From Symsagittifera roscoffensis (Eukaryota; Xenacoelomorpha; Acoela; Convolutidae): a stretch of 64,000 nt of DNA. This document shows positions 1-11,224 of this stretch, piece after piece. Below the pieces are notes generated by a model. The model worked only from the letters and a program-made list of their open reading frames with translations. It was not told where the DNA came from and searched no databases. A program made the position numbers and the translations under genes. Within the stretch, counting starts at the first letter, position 1, and every line of letters begins with the position of its first letter. The stretch spans positions 25,300,701-25,364,700 of the forward strand of contig NC_087063.1 in assembly GCF_963678635.1 (NCBI RefSeq), written 5' to 3'.

Positions 1-1030
1 AAGATGTTGACCCCCCCAAAAGATTATTCAACATAGTGTTAAGACAGAAACAAGTTGCTCGGAAACGCATAATCTGCTGTCAACAACTAGTAACAATGTG
101 GATCTTCCTCAGAGTGATCAGGTTGTTTCTGATAAAATTAAGTCAGTATTGACCCCCACTGACAAATTGACCCAATCCATGGAGCCAAGAGATTATTTTG
201 CCTCGGAAAATTATCCCAAAGATCTCAATAATGGCTTTTCAATGGCTCAGTATTTTTCCGATGTGCAATATTTGGCTCAGTTGTTCAATTCGGCAAAACT
301 TACAAACAGGTTCTCCGCAAGCAGGTCCTAGACTTCTATAGTTACACTAGCCTTCCAAAATGAATACAAAATTTTTAATGACCCTACTCTTTTAAAACAA
401 TTTTGAAGAAAAATCTTTGCATTCCTTCTCACTTCTCTCTGGAAAAAAGTGAAAAAACCGAACTGAAGTAGGTAACAAAAAAATTTATGGGTACAACCAC
501 CCCAAGATCATCTCACCAAATGCTTTTATTTTGAAGTATCTTATAAAATACTTTCTATTTAGAAAAACAGCTTATTTATTCAGACTTTTTTTACTCTCAT
601 GATTCAAGTAGCAAAAATACTCTCATGATTCAAGTAGCAAAATTTTCAATTGTGAACAGTAGTTTGTTGGAAAATTTTGAGTTTCTTTTTGCTTTTGTTC
701 CAGCTGAAAAAAATGTCATCGGACTGATGACTGTTTGGTCGGCTAACCATGGTACAGTACAGGTAATAAAGTTGCTTTTTGTACAGTTTCAAACGATTGG
801 AAACCTCTCAATGGAGTAAACTTTTGTCTATAGTTCTTTGAATTCGAAGGGCTATGCTGTGATTTTGAAAACTTGTGCCCCGGTCTCAAACTTTTACGCA
901 ATGGATCCAAAAATTTTCGACTGAAGATTTCAATGCCCTCTTATATGTTGACATACTGAGTCCAAAAAACGGTAGAGCTGAGAAATTTAAAAAGTTGAAG
1001 CGTCAAATTTTAGATGATTTTCACATCTTA
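1..1030. other. Unassigned AT-rich flank
   Basis: No gene, RNA or repeat that I can support. A 77-codon open frame at 98-331 has no recognisable motif and no homologue among the other copies in the window. The stretch ends where the 3' LTR of element 1 begins. Confidence 0.5.
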
Positions 1031-1923
1031 TAAAACATTCGCCCGGAAGTACATATCGACGGAAAATAAAGCTAGGTTCTAAGACGACTGGCCAACATCT
1101 AAACAGAGCTCTTCATGCTTTTCACCGTCTCTACCAAAGCCAGTTCTTTTGGTGGTCTTTCTTACATCGGGTCGACAAAAACAATACTGCTTTCGGCTTC
1201 GGCCAAAACACTCAAATCAACTTAATTACATGCAAAATTAGTGAGCTCATGGCTGGGTCTTAGTATCCCCAGACCACGAGGTCACTCCTAAAAACAGGGC
1301 CACTACTACTAATTATATTACTATTGTTTTTGTTCAGTAGATAAAAATCATCATCTCCATCGAAGATGGATCAACCCCTTCCCCTAACTCCTAGCTTCTC
1401 ATCGTCGCAAAATGAATTCAGATGTTAAATAAATTCAATTCAAAACATCAACGGGAAGCTATAAGTTTAGGTAAAATAGTTTCAGTTCCAATCCCGAGAT
1501 CCCTCCGGATTCTTGAATATGGGGAAATAACAACCTTGTCTTCTTTCCAGAAGGCTGCTTTTCCACCCTTCACCATTGTTGTGAACGGCCTTGCAACGAT
1601 TGTAGCGGCACAATCGTTGCAACTCGAAACGGTCTCTGCTGACTCTGCAATTCGTTGTTGTTTTTTCTATCGAAATTCTCGTAAGTGTCACTATCGCAGC
1701 TATTGTTGTTCTGATTTTTTCTGGTTTTCTTCCAAAATGGCCGATTCTGACGTTTCTCAGAAATATGACGTCATACTTCGAAATTTTGACTAATCCCTTC
1801 ACAGTTTGACTAATCGTTCCAATAACACTGTTAATCCTTCAAAACTGCTAATTCGGAAGGTTAGCTGCTAATAAATCGAAATAGCCGAATCTGCATTTTC
1901 GTCCATTCTGGTCGAATGTCACA
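1031..1923 (-). repeat. 3' LTR of element 1
   Basis: About 890 bp, aligning by eye along its length with the 920-bp LTRs of element 3. On the plus strand it begins with a mutated copy of the LTR end (TGTAACATTCG elsewhere, here TAAAACATTC) and ends GGTCGAATGTCACA. These are the short terminal inverted repeats of the family. The TATA region seen in element 3 is decayed here. Short open frames inside it on both strands are chance. Confidence 0.8.
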
Positions 1924-2741
1924 TACTCCCCATTGAATCTCGCAATGTCATCAGTGTCATCGAACAGTACAGTATCATCGAACAGAATTTACAAAATGCA
2001 CGAAATTACTTTTATCCGCGTCATATCGACTCACTGCAGCATTTAAATGGCATCATACTACAGTACTATAGCCTTCTAAATTCTTTCACTAATCTGCACT
2101 TTGAGGATATGACTTAAGATAAAACATTTTTTCTGACTTCCAATGTCAATGCCCTGATTTAAAACTTCTTCTTCTAGGTTTTAAAAGGTGTTAGTTTGCA
2201 GGACAGTCCTGCCAGCCAACAAGCTAAAATTATCCTACTATGCTTCTTTCCTTCGGAAATTTTAGTTGTTATTGTCCTGAATATTAAAATTAAGGAACTC
2301 TGTGGTTAGAAAGAACAATGAAACAATCTCCCTCTTCATGAGATTACCCAAGCCTTTCAAGTCACCACAAAGTGATCAGTTTTCCTTGTTGATTAAAAAC
2401 AGTCATGCAGGCTAGAATGTTTAAATATACTCTTTACTCAAGCCTTTCTAAAAAAATAGTAAATGTCGCTAAAGCCAATGACTAGAATCAAAATGCAAAT
2501 ATATAAATGCAACAAAAAAACAAATTCTTTAACGTTCAAAAATCAACTAAATGTTTCGGTTTTCAATTACAACTTGTTTGCTTAGTTTCTCACTTGAGTT
2601 TTCGTCACACACATAAAACAATTCTGAGTTTTAACTTCTTCTCTTTTGTCACTTCTTTGTTTATTCTTTTTTCATCGTTTAGCAGTTCTAAAACTTCTAA
2701 ATTCTTCTAATATCGTTTCTTTCTTGTCTTCCGGTCATTTG
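1924..2741 (-). other. 3' untranslated region and polypurine tract of element 1
   Basis: The stretch next to the LTR reads GGGGAGTA on the minus strand, the polypurine tract that would prime plus-strand DNA synthesis. The rest is AT-rich non-coding sequence that matches 37323-38142 of element 3 and the duplicated segment 15205-15678 of element 1b. The 67-codon plus-strand frame in it is not conserved and is left out. Confidence 0.7.
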
Positions 2742-3740
2742 TCAATGCTCCATCTCCTCCTCCTGCGACATTGACTCTGCATTTTCAGTTTCAGTGTCTT
2801 GCAACACATCGTTAGCTATTCTGACGCTGTTGGAAGCAGTCCTCCAACATTTCTGCTCTTCTACCCACTGTTTACAACAAGGTAGGGGTTCTACATTAGA
2901 TTCTCTGTTTCTGCAGAAGCTATTGTGAAGGCACAACGTCATGTTTCTCTCCAAATCTTCCTTCAACATCTCTTTTTTCTGCCTTCCATCACGTTCACTT
3001 GTCCTGGAAATTCTCTTCACAGCGGTGGTCACTGCATTCCGATGAGTCACGAAAGCTCGCTTGAAAGCTCCTGCCCCAATGTCCAGCTGATACAAACTGA
3101 ACACTCTGACGTGCTTCGAGATATGCTTCTCGGCATACTCATACAACCATGCAGTCATGTTGGCTCTAAACCATGGCATCAGTCGTCTCCTTGCCCATAT
3201 CTTCCTCACTTCCATCGAAATGTTCAGAATTTTGCAGGTTGTCTCAAAAAGATCTAAATCTTTTAGACAATCCAATTTCTGCAATTGTTCCCGCGTTGGT
3301 GTCTCCTGTCTATTGTTCTCCTTCACATGAGCTTCCAGCCATCGTATCGCCATCATAACGCCCACTATCACTACTGTTATGGGCCGTGATGAGTCTGGTA
3401 AACCCATGGAGAGCAGCTCTCCAGAGTCCCAGATCAACACCAGATTACAACGCCCGGGATACCACCATGTTTGCAGCAAGCAATGGCAGGGAAACTCATC
3501 AGGTGTTAACATGATGCTCCTCCAGTTACGCTTTCCCGAAGCTTCCAGTAGTGGTTCCACTTCCATCATCACTCGGTGGACTTCATCATTCTCATCTACT
3601 GTTTTGTAATCCGTAACGGTTGATCCTCTCTGTTTTTGTCTTTCAAAATCGCTGAAGTTCCCACTGACGTATCCCATGAACTTCTTTCCCAATATCGATT
3701 CCAACTCCTCTTTAGTTCTCTCTGGAACTGCTGAGAACAT
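2742..3740 (-). pseudogene. ORF3, C-terminal segment
   Basis: 332 codons ending at the natural ORF3 stop after an acidic tail (EEEMEH). The same C-terminus ends ORF3 of element 3 at 38143, and a related one lies in elements 1b and 2. An in-frame TAG at 3741-3743 separates it from the preceding segment, which is otherwise continuous with it; element 2 has a sense codon there. The region is rich in Cys (CHC, CLHNSFC, PCCK) and conserved Trp, with an AIRWLEAH block present in all four copies. No known domain is recognised. The protein is neither Gag, Pol nor a recognisable envelope, having no signal peptide or membrane anchor that I can see. Confidence 0.7.
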
Positions 3741-4709
3741 CTAGCACAATAACTCATAAGATCTTTCTGACATTCTCGCTAATCTCACACACTTTGGCAC
3801 TGAGAAGGATTGATCCACGATCGTTCTCGTACTTTTTACATCCACAGCGACGAAGTGCACTGGGTATCCGCTCTCGCACATTGAAGCTAATGTCGATCCC
3901 ACCAAATACCGCCCTCCCGATGGTCTGCGATAAGTTTCACCGTGCCTGATTTCCGCCTCAATCGCTTCCCTCCATTTTCCTATGTGCTTTTGCTCAGTTT
4001 GCAAAACTCCTGGGAACACTTCTACACTGATGGCCGTGACAATCTCATGTTTTTGTTCTAGATTCAATAGTGACTCTAAAGAATCAAACATACTGTAGAA
4101 TCTTAGAGCAGTCACTAGATTCACCTCGGTTCCTCCATAGCAATCTGCGATCAATTCCGTTTCCGTCTTCGCTTTCATCACAATGTTCCCAAACAATATT
4201 GTCAACTGTTTGTGTTGTTTCTCCAGGGTTTTCACGCAATCTAGACTTCCACAAACGTGACCTTCCAGTCCACAGACTTCTGCCAGACAGCTACCAGGTT
4301 TAACCCAGTCGTCTGGTCCCCAGCCAGGCATTTCCACTTTGTCTTCCCCGTTGATCCTAGAGGCTGTTGTCATCACGTTGTATATGATATTAAGATCACG
4401 CAGGTTACAGTCCGCATTTACTTCCCTCTGTACACCTTGCGTTGAAAGTAGCATCGAATCAGCGTTGGGACTAGGACACCACGATGGTCTCATCAGTTCC
4501 CACACTACCATCAAGCTCGTTCTTATTAATTCATCTGAGAATCCCAATCCAAATTCCACTCGTTTGTCGGATTCTGGCACGGAAGGTGCAGCTACCTTTT
4601 CTTCTAGGACTAGTCCCAGTTTGGTCTGCAGATTTGCAGCGCTTCTAATTGTTGCATTTATCGACGTCCAGAACCGCAGCAACACTGCTTGTTCGTAATC
4701 AAAAAGCAA
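3741..4709 (-). pseudogene. ORF3, penultimate segment
   Basis: 322 codons, same frame as the segment after it, closed only by the TAG at 3741-3743. It aligns with 31141-32130 of element 2 and 13215-14145 of element 1b, with conserved blocks DYEQ, WGPDDWVKPGSCLA, GLEGHVCG and EVNLVTAL. Several paired Cys (CGLEGHVCGSLDC) could bind metal, but this is inference. Upstream, a frameshift near 4710 and a TAA at 4832-4834 separate it from the previous piece. Function unknown. Confidence 0.65.
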
Positions 4710-4831
4710 TCGCGTATGTCTTCACTGAGAAACGGGTTGTACGCCATCCCTATGACTCCGGACACGTAACCGTATGACGTCTTTCTGATTGGTCCACAGT
4801 ATTCGTTGGATTTCGGCAGTGCTCCCATGGA

Positions 4832-5365
4832 TTACTTAGTGAGCCTCAGTTCTTTGTTCGAGAATCTCCTAATTTCGTCTATTTTCCTCATGGGTTCTAG
4901 CTCCTCGGGTTCTTTCATAATCACCCACATCGGCTTGCTCTGATGCATATCCAGCAGTGCTAGCAAGAGTAAGGCTTTCGCTCGTTCATCACCCTCCCTC
5001 AGCATCTTGACACAGGTATTCAATGCTGGCACTGAAATTTGCTCTATCATGAATCGGATGAAACAGAGAGCGTCCCTCCGCTTCGCGCACGCTACTGCCA
5101 TTCCCTCCTGGATTATCAGATCCCTCATGCTCGTCATCAGGAAGACCTTTTCTTCTTTCGATATCTTCCTTTCTTCTGAATCATATTCCTCGCGAGTAAG
5201 TCCAGTCATGCACCAGGCAAACCTCAGCTGTAATTCAGTCCTCACGTAGGGCACTGCTATCAGAGCGTGTATCTTCGGCGTAATCCTCATCTCTTCCTCA
5301 AAGTACCGTAACACTACAGCTTTCCATGCAAGGCTCACCAACTGCTCGATCATTTCCGCCTGCAT
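4832..5365 (-). pseudogene. ORF3, segment with Cys-rich helical region
   Basis: 177 codons that align with 30479-31030 of element 2 and 12705-13180 of element 1b. The block CAKRRDALCFIRFMIEQ is conserved in all three. It looks largely alpha-helical. No known domain recognised. It is joined to the previous segment (5553-6593) by a frameshift in 5366-5552, where sequence similarity to element 1b continues through the break. Confidence 0.6.
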
Positions 5366-5552
5366 CTCAGACGACGCTAGAGTCCCGTACGCTTTTGCTT
5401 GAGGGTGGTGCCTTGCATCATTGTCTCCAGATAACCTTCCATGGCACTGTTGTTTTCCACAGCCATTAAGTGTCCTCTGGCCGAGTTTTTGTACTCCAAC
5501 ATCTCCATGTACCCACCGGCGGGTTCATCTATTGATACAGTCTCCGTCAGTG

Positions 5553-6593
5553 TCAGTCGGTTATATCCACTGGGACCAGTTGTCCTACGACACTTCCCTT
5601 TCCGTGGTTCATGGGAGACGTTTTAAAGTCTTTCATGGTACTTTCTCCACATTGGCTGAATATTTCCATTTCTAACGTTGCTCCAGTCAGAGTGCGGTCA
5701 CTCCGTTTGGATTTATAACCTGTCGACTTTATCCCTTCCATGAGAATGGGCGGCACCATTGCTACATCCGTTACCATTCTGTCCGTGCCAGGCAATCGAT
5801 CATCACCTTGTCCCAAATCCATGACTTCTCCGACTCGTTTCTTTTTCGCTGAGTTGACAGCTTTTATCGATATCTCCGATTCCACCTTCGTCTTTCCCGC
5901 TCTCCTCGGTATCACTTTGCTGCCTAGTTTCATCTTCATTCCATTGATCTTATCAATCACCAATTTCGATCGCATTGTTCCTTTCCTAGTTCTCGACAGA
6001 TATACAACTTCTCCTTTATCCTCTTGCGGTGTCATCTTTATAGGAGAGTTTGCTTCATTTTCGTCAGCGGCTGAGTCGAGCAACAACTCACTCAACCTCC
6101 CTTCACACTCGTCGAGTTTGTCAAGGTTTTCCCGCATCAGTGGTCGGTTGAGACCTACTTTCAAAATGGACTGGGTTCCGTAGCTCTGAACCACTGTCAA
6201 AACTTCTTCCATAAAGGCTACTCTATCTAATCTGCTTCCCGTCCTATTCTCATAGTCTCGGTGATGTACCTCCCATTCTTCTACGGGTAATGTTCTCAAG
6301 AAGGGTACTCTGGCAGCGCCTTCTATCCTCCCTCTCGTTGGTGATTCCATGAGGAGTCTTTGTTCATTGTCTCTAAAATTGCCCGGAGAGCTGCTCTCCG
6401 GCAAAATCCGTTTCATTTCCGCAAAAGCTGACGGAGGTTCCAGTGTCGAAGTACTTTCGTTTGCTGGTTCAGTCGTTTCCAACGCGTCTGCGTTGCTTTC
6501 AAAGTCACTGAATAAATTGAAATCCAGGCTGCATGTTCCTCCGGTCGATGCTTTATCATCCTCCTTCTCTGCCTGATCGGGATCCACTTGCAT
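5553..6593 (-). pseudogene. ORF3, basic low-complexity segment
   Basis: 346 codons. The first about 110 residues are acidic and Ser/Thr-rich, probably disordered. Residues around 120-160 hold a conserved block (AFMEEV, YGTQSILK) that is also the start of the ORF3 relic in element 1b. A Lys/Arg-rich stretch follows (RKGTMRSK, AKKKRVGEVMD), which could bind nucleic acid or act as a nuclear signal; this is inference. An overlapping frame at 6413-6763 is the upstream continuation across a frameshift, not another gene. Confidence 0.6.
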
Positions 6594-6722
6594 AGACTCT
6601 TCCGATCGACGGCTTCCACCCTGCCCATCATCTCCTCCTGACGTATCTCTAGAACTTGAGGGTCCTTGCTTCTCAGTCTTTGCCTTTCCGGAAATTTCGG
6701 TATGATTAACTTGCCAGCAGAT

Positions 6723-8015
6723 TCATCTTCCTCTTCTCCATGGACCTTGTTTGATTTCCTCATAGCCGAAGGGTGCCAGGAAGGTTCTCGTCTGCAACGT
6801 TCCTCCCACTGTCAACTCCTGTTTCACATTGGTCAAAATCAGGGAGGCCTCAGGTAATTCGGCTCTGCCTCTCATCCTCATAGGCGCTAGGTTTAATTTC
6901 TTCCATTCCGTGTCAAACCCTCCAGGCTTCGGAGTCGCGGCATTGCTTATGCGCCTTCTCGTCGCTTGATCCGTGTGAGCAAATCGCGTGTACTGTAACA
7001 CTGCGGCATGTCTACCCACAAAACACGGATCTATCGTTTCCGAGAATTTCGCTACCCTCCTTTCATTGGTCTCAATTGCTCTCAATCTAGAAGTTTGTAC
7101 TACGGAGACTGCTCCGAGCAACATCCTTCTTATCAAAGGGAATTCAGGGATTTCCTCTGGCAGCTTCTCGTAATCACCCCAGTCTTTCGTCTCTTCTCTC
7201 ACCTTGTGGTATGCCGCAGTGAGACGAGGAATTCTTGTTATCTCACCATTCGTCTTGTCATAGGGCCTTAGATTCCAGAGCTTCGGAAATACTTCAATAT
7301 GCCCTCTCTCTACTTCTCCCATACGATCACGGAAGTGATCATCAAAGTTGACGACCGTCATTTCTGGCTCTGCTATCTTTCCAAACAACAGATATTCGCA
7401 CATGAGTTCTCGCAAAACATGCTGCTCACACCATTCAGCACACTCCCGTCCACTGCTGAACGCTTCCACCTTAAAATCAGGGAACGCAAATGTGACTGTT
7501 GGTCCAAAGATCACTGTCACAAATTCCGTGGCTCCTCTGATCAGCACTAAGGGGTCGGTCCTCATAGCTAAGCTTAGATCAGTTAGCGGAGGCATGCCCC
7601 CGACATGTCGTCTCACGTCTTCCTCCCTGACAATCGTCTCATCCTCTCCTGTTCCAAAGCAATTCTGATGCAGGAGGTACTGGATAAGAGTATGTCTCAG
7701 ATCTCTTTTCTTATTCCACGCATCCGTGGCTTTCTTCACATCAAATTTCCTTACATTCTCTCTTATCTGCTCTGGGTAACGTGTCAGGTTCATCAGTCCT
7801 CCCAGGTTTCCATGTGTTATTGCAATCAATGTTAGAAGTCCATCTAACCGCAAGTTCTGAACTCCTTTGGTCAGCAGTACTCTCGGTCCTTTCACGAAGT
7901 TTTCTGCTCGAAACGTCACAAACAAGGCTAGTAGTTCAACGATTGATACTTCCACTACTGCTTGCGGGAATTCTTTTATCAAGTATCGAGAGAGTTTTGG
8001 GTACACTTTTGCCAA
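6723..8015 (-). pseudogene. ORF3, central unknown domain
   Basis: 430 codons, the longest uninterrupted piece of the middle of ORF3 after the segment before it. It contains hydrophobic helical stretches (VSIVELLALFVTF) and a Cys/His-containing block (CAEWCEQHVLRELMCEY). No family recognised. No counterpart survives in elements 1b, 2 or 3, because all three have lost this part. The short frame 7979-8185 joins it to the previous segment across a frameshift near 8000. Confidence 0.6.
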
Positions 8016-8185
8016 GAAGGACGCTGTTCATCTGGCTCCCAGCCCTTCCAGCATGCTATGCTTTCAGTCCATTCAAAGCCTTCTTCTCCCTTCACCTTCT
8101 CAGTCCAGAAAGTTTCCAGGGTAACTTGGCACACTCTGTTTACAAACTCGGCTGCCTTCTCCTCGGCATTTTCGGCCAGGTTCAC

Positions 8186-9586
8186 CTACTTTACAAGGTA
8201 GGCATGGATCTTCCTGATCATCACTGGGCCTTGCTCAAAAGCATCCGCACCCAATGCCACTACTCGAGTAGTTAGGTGTAGCCACTGGTTAGCTTCTGGT
8301 TTGGTTCTCAAAACCATCGCCTCCAAGTGAGCTCTGGTATCCTTGGAGTTATTTCTTCTCTCTCCTTCCTCTTTTATGTCCATTCCTCGGAACCATAAGT
8401 TATTTGACATCGCCACAATTACTCGATGGTCGTCATCTATTCCTGGCTTCAACTTGAGCTGTCGACTGAAGTTGGACAGTTCCAACCCCAGCACCTCGTC
8501 CAACACTAGCATGCGTAGTGAGTTGTCCTTGAATCTTCTCATTGCGTTCGAAATATCCAACCAGACCACCAGTAGTTCGGCCCTGAGTGGTCTCAGATTC
8601 TCCATCTCTATCTCGCGATTTGGGGCCGATATGATTACAACATATTTCCCTTCTGAGAGCAAAGCCACAATCGCATACACGAACTTTAGTCCATCCGGGA
8701 GACGTGCATACCCCGGAGACAGCGCGAACACGGCTCTCGATGTCATCTTGGTGAAGTAACCTTCTTTCAGTGTATCCACTACTTCACCCATCGACTCGAG
8801 TATATCTTTTATCGCTGGCCATACAGCGGCTTCAGCTGTCGTAGGCTCTCTGAGTCTGCTCAGAAAACCCCTACTATGTAAATGGTCGTTGATACCAGCA
8901 AACACAATTGTGATGGGGTTCATCTCTGTCTGTCTTTGTACCCCAATCGCCACTGACACGGATTGCATTAGATCCAGATCAACCGCTGCCAACATTATAA
9001 TGTCCGGCCAAAACAGAGACTTGGAAGTGTGTACGAAGTCTGAATTCGCTACTTTCATAATCTTGGCCTTCCTCATTTCTGCCTTGTCATACGCGGCAAA
9101 GATGGTCTCATCTTTCTTTATCGCTTTCAATCCGCCGTATCTTTGAACATTACCTTCCTGATTCACTTGCTTCGGGTATACTCTTTCTTTCACATGGCCT
9201 GGGGGTGTCTTCAGCTGCCTGAACATCTTCACATGTTGTCCAATCGGCGCCCTCGTTATCAGAAATCTTCCAGGTCTCTCTTCTTGATTCCCCTCATCGT
9301 GATTCAGTTTTACGTCTTCTAACGGCCTTGCATTCACTGGGCCCATTGTGCTATTAAAGGGCAGTCCCTTTAGGTCGGCAAACCTCAAGGCAGCTGTAGA
9401 GCTGAAGTTTATGCCAGCCGCTATCAACCAGTCCACTCCTGTTATCGAGTAGAACCCGCTGACCGATAACCTTGATCCGTTCAGCATCCTCATGGCATCC
9501 GCTGCGAAGCTCACTGTCTGAAGGTTCAGTTTCATCAGGTCATCCTTGTATATGTTCCGTGGAGAAAGTATTGGCCTCGACCACAT
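8186..9586 (-). pseudogene. ORF3, segment with GIND motif (possible second SGNH-like domain)
   Basis: 466 codons. Around residues 180-260 are LFWPDIIMLAAVDLDL and then VFAGINDHL. A hydrophobic strand followed by G-x-N-D resembles block III of SGNH hydrolases, and the region after it has alternating strand-helix character (KYVVIISAPN). I could not find a GDS serine block or a catalytic His with confidence, so a degenerate SGNH-like or unrelated Rossmann-like fold is only a suggestion. It follows the better SGNH-like segment (9934-11019), with a Ser/Thr/Arg-rich linker (9608-9805) between them. Confidence 0.5.
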
Positions 9587-9607
9587 TAGAGAGCTCCTGT
9601 TCGGACG

Positions 9608-9805
9608 TCACTCCTCTCGACTGGTGCTTGTTGTCTCAGATCTAATATCCGATCTAGAGGTGCTGGTCGTTTCCGCTGTCGAGTTGACAGGTCCTAATCT
9701 TCGTCTAGGATTAATGGTCCTCCTCATGGGCGCTTCCCCCAATCGATGTCGTACATCTGTTCTGTGCCCGGGTTCGCTGGAGCTTTGCGGATTATAGATG
9801 GTCAC
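9608..9805 (-). pseudogene. ORF3, Ser/Thr/Arg-rich linker
   Basis: 65 codons of low-complexity sequence between the SGNH-like domain and the GIND-containing segment, with repeated Thr-Ser-Arg runs. It is separated from the upstream frame by a frameshift and TGA near 9803-9815. It is included because it fills the gap in a long reading frame, not because it is a gene by itself. Confidence 0.4.
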
Positions 9806-9933
9806 AGCTGGGACCGCCCCAAGCGTGTTTCCAGGTTAGGAGGCACAAAGGTGGTAAATGTCGGTTCGTTTGATGCTCCCTCTTCCTTCAGCACTCCCGT
9901 GTCAAAGAGTTCTACTTCCAATTCATCCAATCG

Positions 9934-11019
9934 CTATTGGAAGACTCTGTTCAACCAAGCCTGTCCTTCTATGCTATCAAAGTGAAAGCCCTCAGTGGTC
10001 AGCCTGGCCTGATCCATAGCCCTCAGCTCGTGTTCGATATCCATAAGGATCATCCTTCCGGCATTCTGACTTGCAAGATTCCTCAGAATGTTGTTCCACC
10101 TGATCACTCCTTCGTTGTGTCTTCTCCCTGTTGCAGTCAATGTCCTCGTGCTCATTGGCACAGTGCAAACGGTCAGTACCGTGCAGTTAAATTTCTGCCA
10201 GAGAGCAGTAAACAAGCACACCATCATTGATTCCCATAGTGCTTCTTCCTCATCCGAGGTTCTCGAGTTGTTATTTGTCCCAAATAGGATCGTTACATCA
10301 GGGATTCTCCCTGGGTTCATCAACTCCACCATCCGAAATAACTGGGCTATCGTTGCGCCTCCAAAATCAATCACCGTGGTGAACCAGGAGGTCCTCAAGT
10401 TTGAGAGCACTCTGACCAAGCTGTCTCCCAGTATCAGATGTGATGTCCCCAGTGGTGGTTGCTGAAAGTTTACTGCCGGGTTCCAGGTCGCTTGATTGAA
10501 GTAAGCTCTCGGACCCGCCTCCGGAACTCCGGTGAAGTTATACTTCAACTGATTATTCTTTTGCACATCCATTACCCGTGACACTTTCTTCGCCGGCATC
10601 TTCCGTATCTTCCTGCCTAGGACTTTTGAGCTCCCCATTGGTAGCGTTGCATCGCTAACTCCCCTTTTAGTCATTACGTCTTGGGAGAGCTGTACTCTGC
10701 CCATATCGTCAACCGTTCCATAGGGTGCAGTCACCCCGGAACCTGGCGCATTCATGTTGGCCACTAGTCGTCCAGCTGTCTCTATCAGCTTCCTCATCGT
10801 CTGCTCCACGACTGGGTCACCTAAGGTATCACTCGGGTCCGGGATTGTCACTCGACATGTTGTAGCTGGGAGTCGCGCTTCTGTCGTTTGACTCATTTCT
10901 CGAGGTGTCAAGAGCTCCATCGGGGACTGCCCACGAGGAATACTCCTGGCAGGTATCACTTTTTCCACGGCTGTAGTCAAGGCCACCCGTTCTGATCGCT
11001 CCTTGTAGTCCCGCCTCAA
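9934..11019 (-). pseudogene. ORF3, SGNH hydrolase-like domain
   Basis: 361 codons from the first ATG; the frame is open a little further upstream to about 11041, so the true N-terminus is lost. Residues 1-190 are linker-like. Residues 191-361 carry the SGNH hydrolase blocks in order: GDS (Ser200), GGAT (Gly220/221), FGTNN (Asn249/250) and GFHFDS (His346) near the end. All four hallmark residues are present at the usual spacing for a 170-residue GDSL/SGNH fold. Known members are esterases, lipases and deacetylases; the substrate here is unknown. The frame ends in a TAG at 9934-9936, after which coding-like sequence continues in frame, so this stop probably broke a longer ORF3. Confidence 0.7.
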
Positions 11020-11053
11020 GTGTTCAATCTCTTCACCCTGCTTTTTGTTGCAG

Positions 11054-11197
11054 TCGACCCCATGTTGTAAGAACTATGTTGATTTGATTTTGGTAGAGCC
11101 AGTCAAAAGTAGGTTAAGCTCTTTTTTGACGCTAGCCAATCGTTGAGGGATTTAGTTTTAGTTTCCATCGATGTGTATATTCTGGGCGAATGTAACT
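11054..11197 (+). repeat. Truncated LTR end (element 1b 5' LTR)
   Basis: About the last 144 bp of an LTR. It starts at GTCGACCC, matches the GTCGACCCGATGT segment of the other LTRs, and ends GGGCGAATGTAAC, the family terminus. Confidence 0.65.
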
Positions 11198-11209
11198 TAT
11201 GCGTTTGCA

Positions 11210-11224
11210 TGGCGCTCTTGATTG
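11210..11224 (+). promoter_or_regulatory. Putative primer-binding site, element 1b
   Basis: TGGCGCTCTTGATTG lies 12 nt after the LTR end, the same distance as in elements 2 and 3, where the site reads TGGCCCTCCTGGGTG and TGGCGCTCCTGGGTG. TGG is the expected complement of a tRNA CCA end. The second half of this copy has diverged. Confidence 0.5.

Larger units (their letters stand above)
1031..11053 (-). mobile_element. Element 1: 5'-truncated giant LTR retrotransposon
   Basis: Minus-strand element consisting, in its own 5'-to-3' order, of about 8.3 kb of ORF3 (11041-2742), a 3' untranslated region (2741-1924), a polypurine tract and one LTR (1923-1031). The LTR, 3' untranslated region and last part of ORF3 match element 3. 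Leader, gag and pol are missing: homology stops at 11053, directly against the truncated LTR of the oppositely oriented element 1b. It keeps the most complete ORF3 of the window, so it is the best guide to what ORF3 codes. Several stops and frameshifts show that it is dead. Confidence 0.8.

Noticed and set aside
98-331. 77-codon plus-strand frame
   Set aside because: No motif, no homologue in the window, low-complexity composition.
1422-1802. Open frames of 106-123 codons inside LTRs (also 15930-16280, 16987-17247, 52821-53003)
   Set aside because: They lie inside LTRs; the frame 36919-37101 repeats at 52821-53003 only because the LTRs are identical.
4070-10465. Plus-strand frames of 100-164 codons opposite ORF3 of element 1 (for example 7781-8275, 9937-10230)
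   Set aside because: Antisense to conserved ORF3 segments; no conservation at the protein level among copies on this strand.
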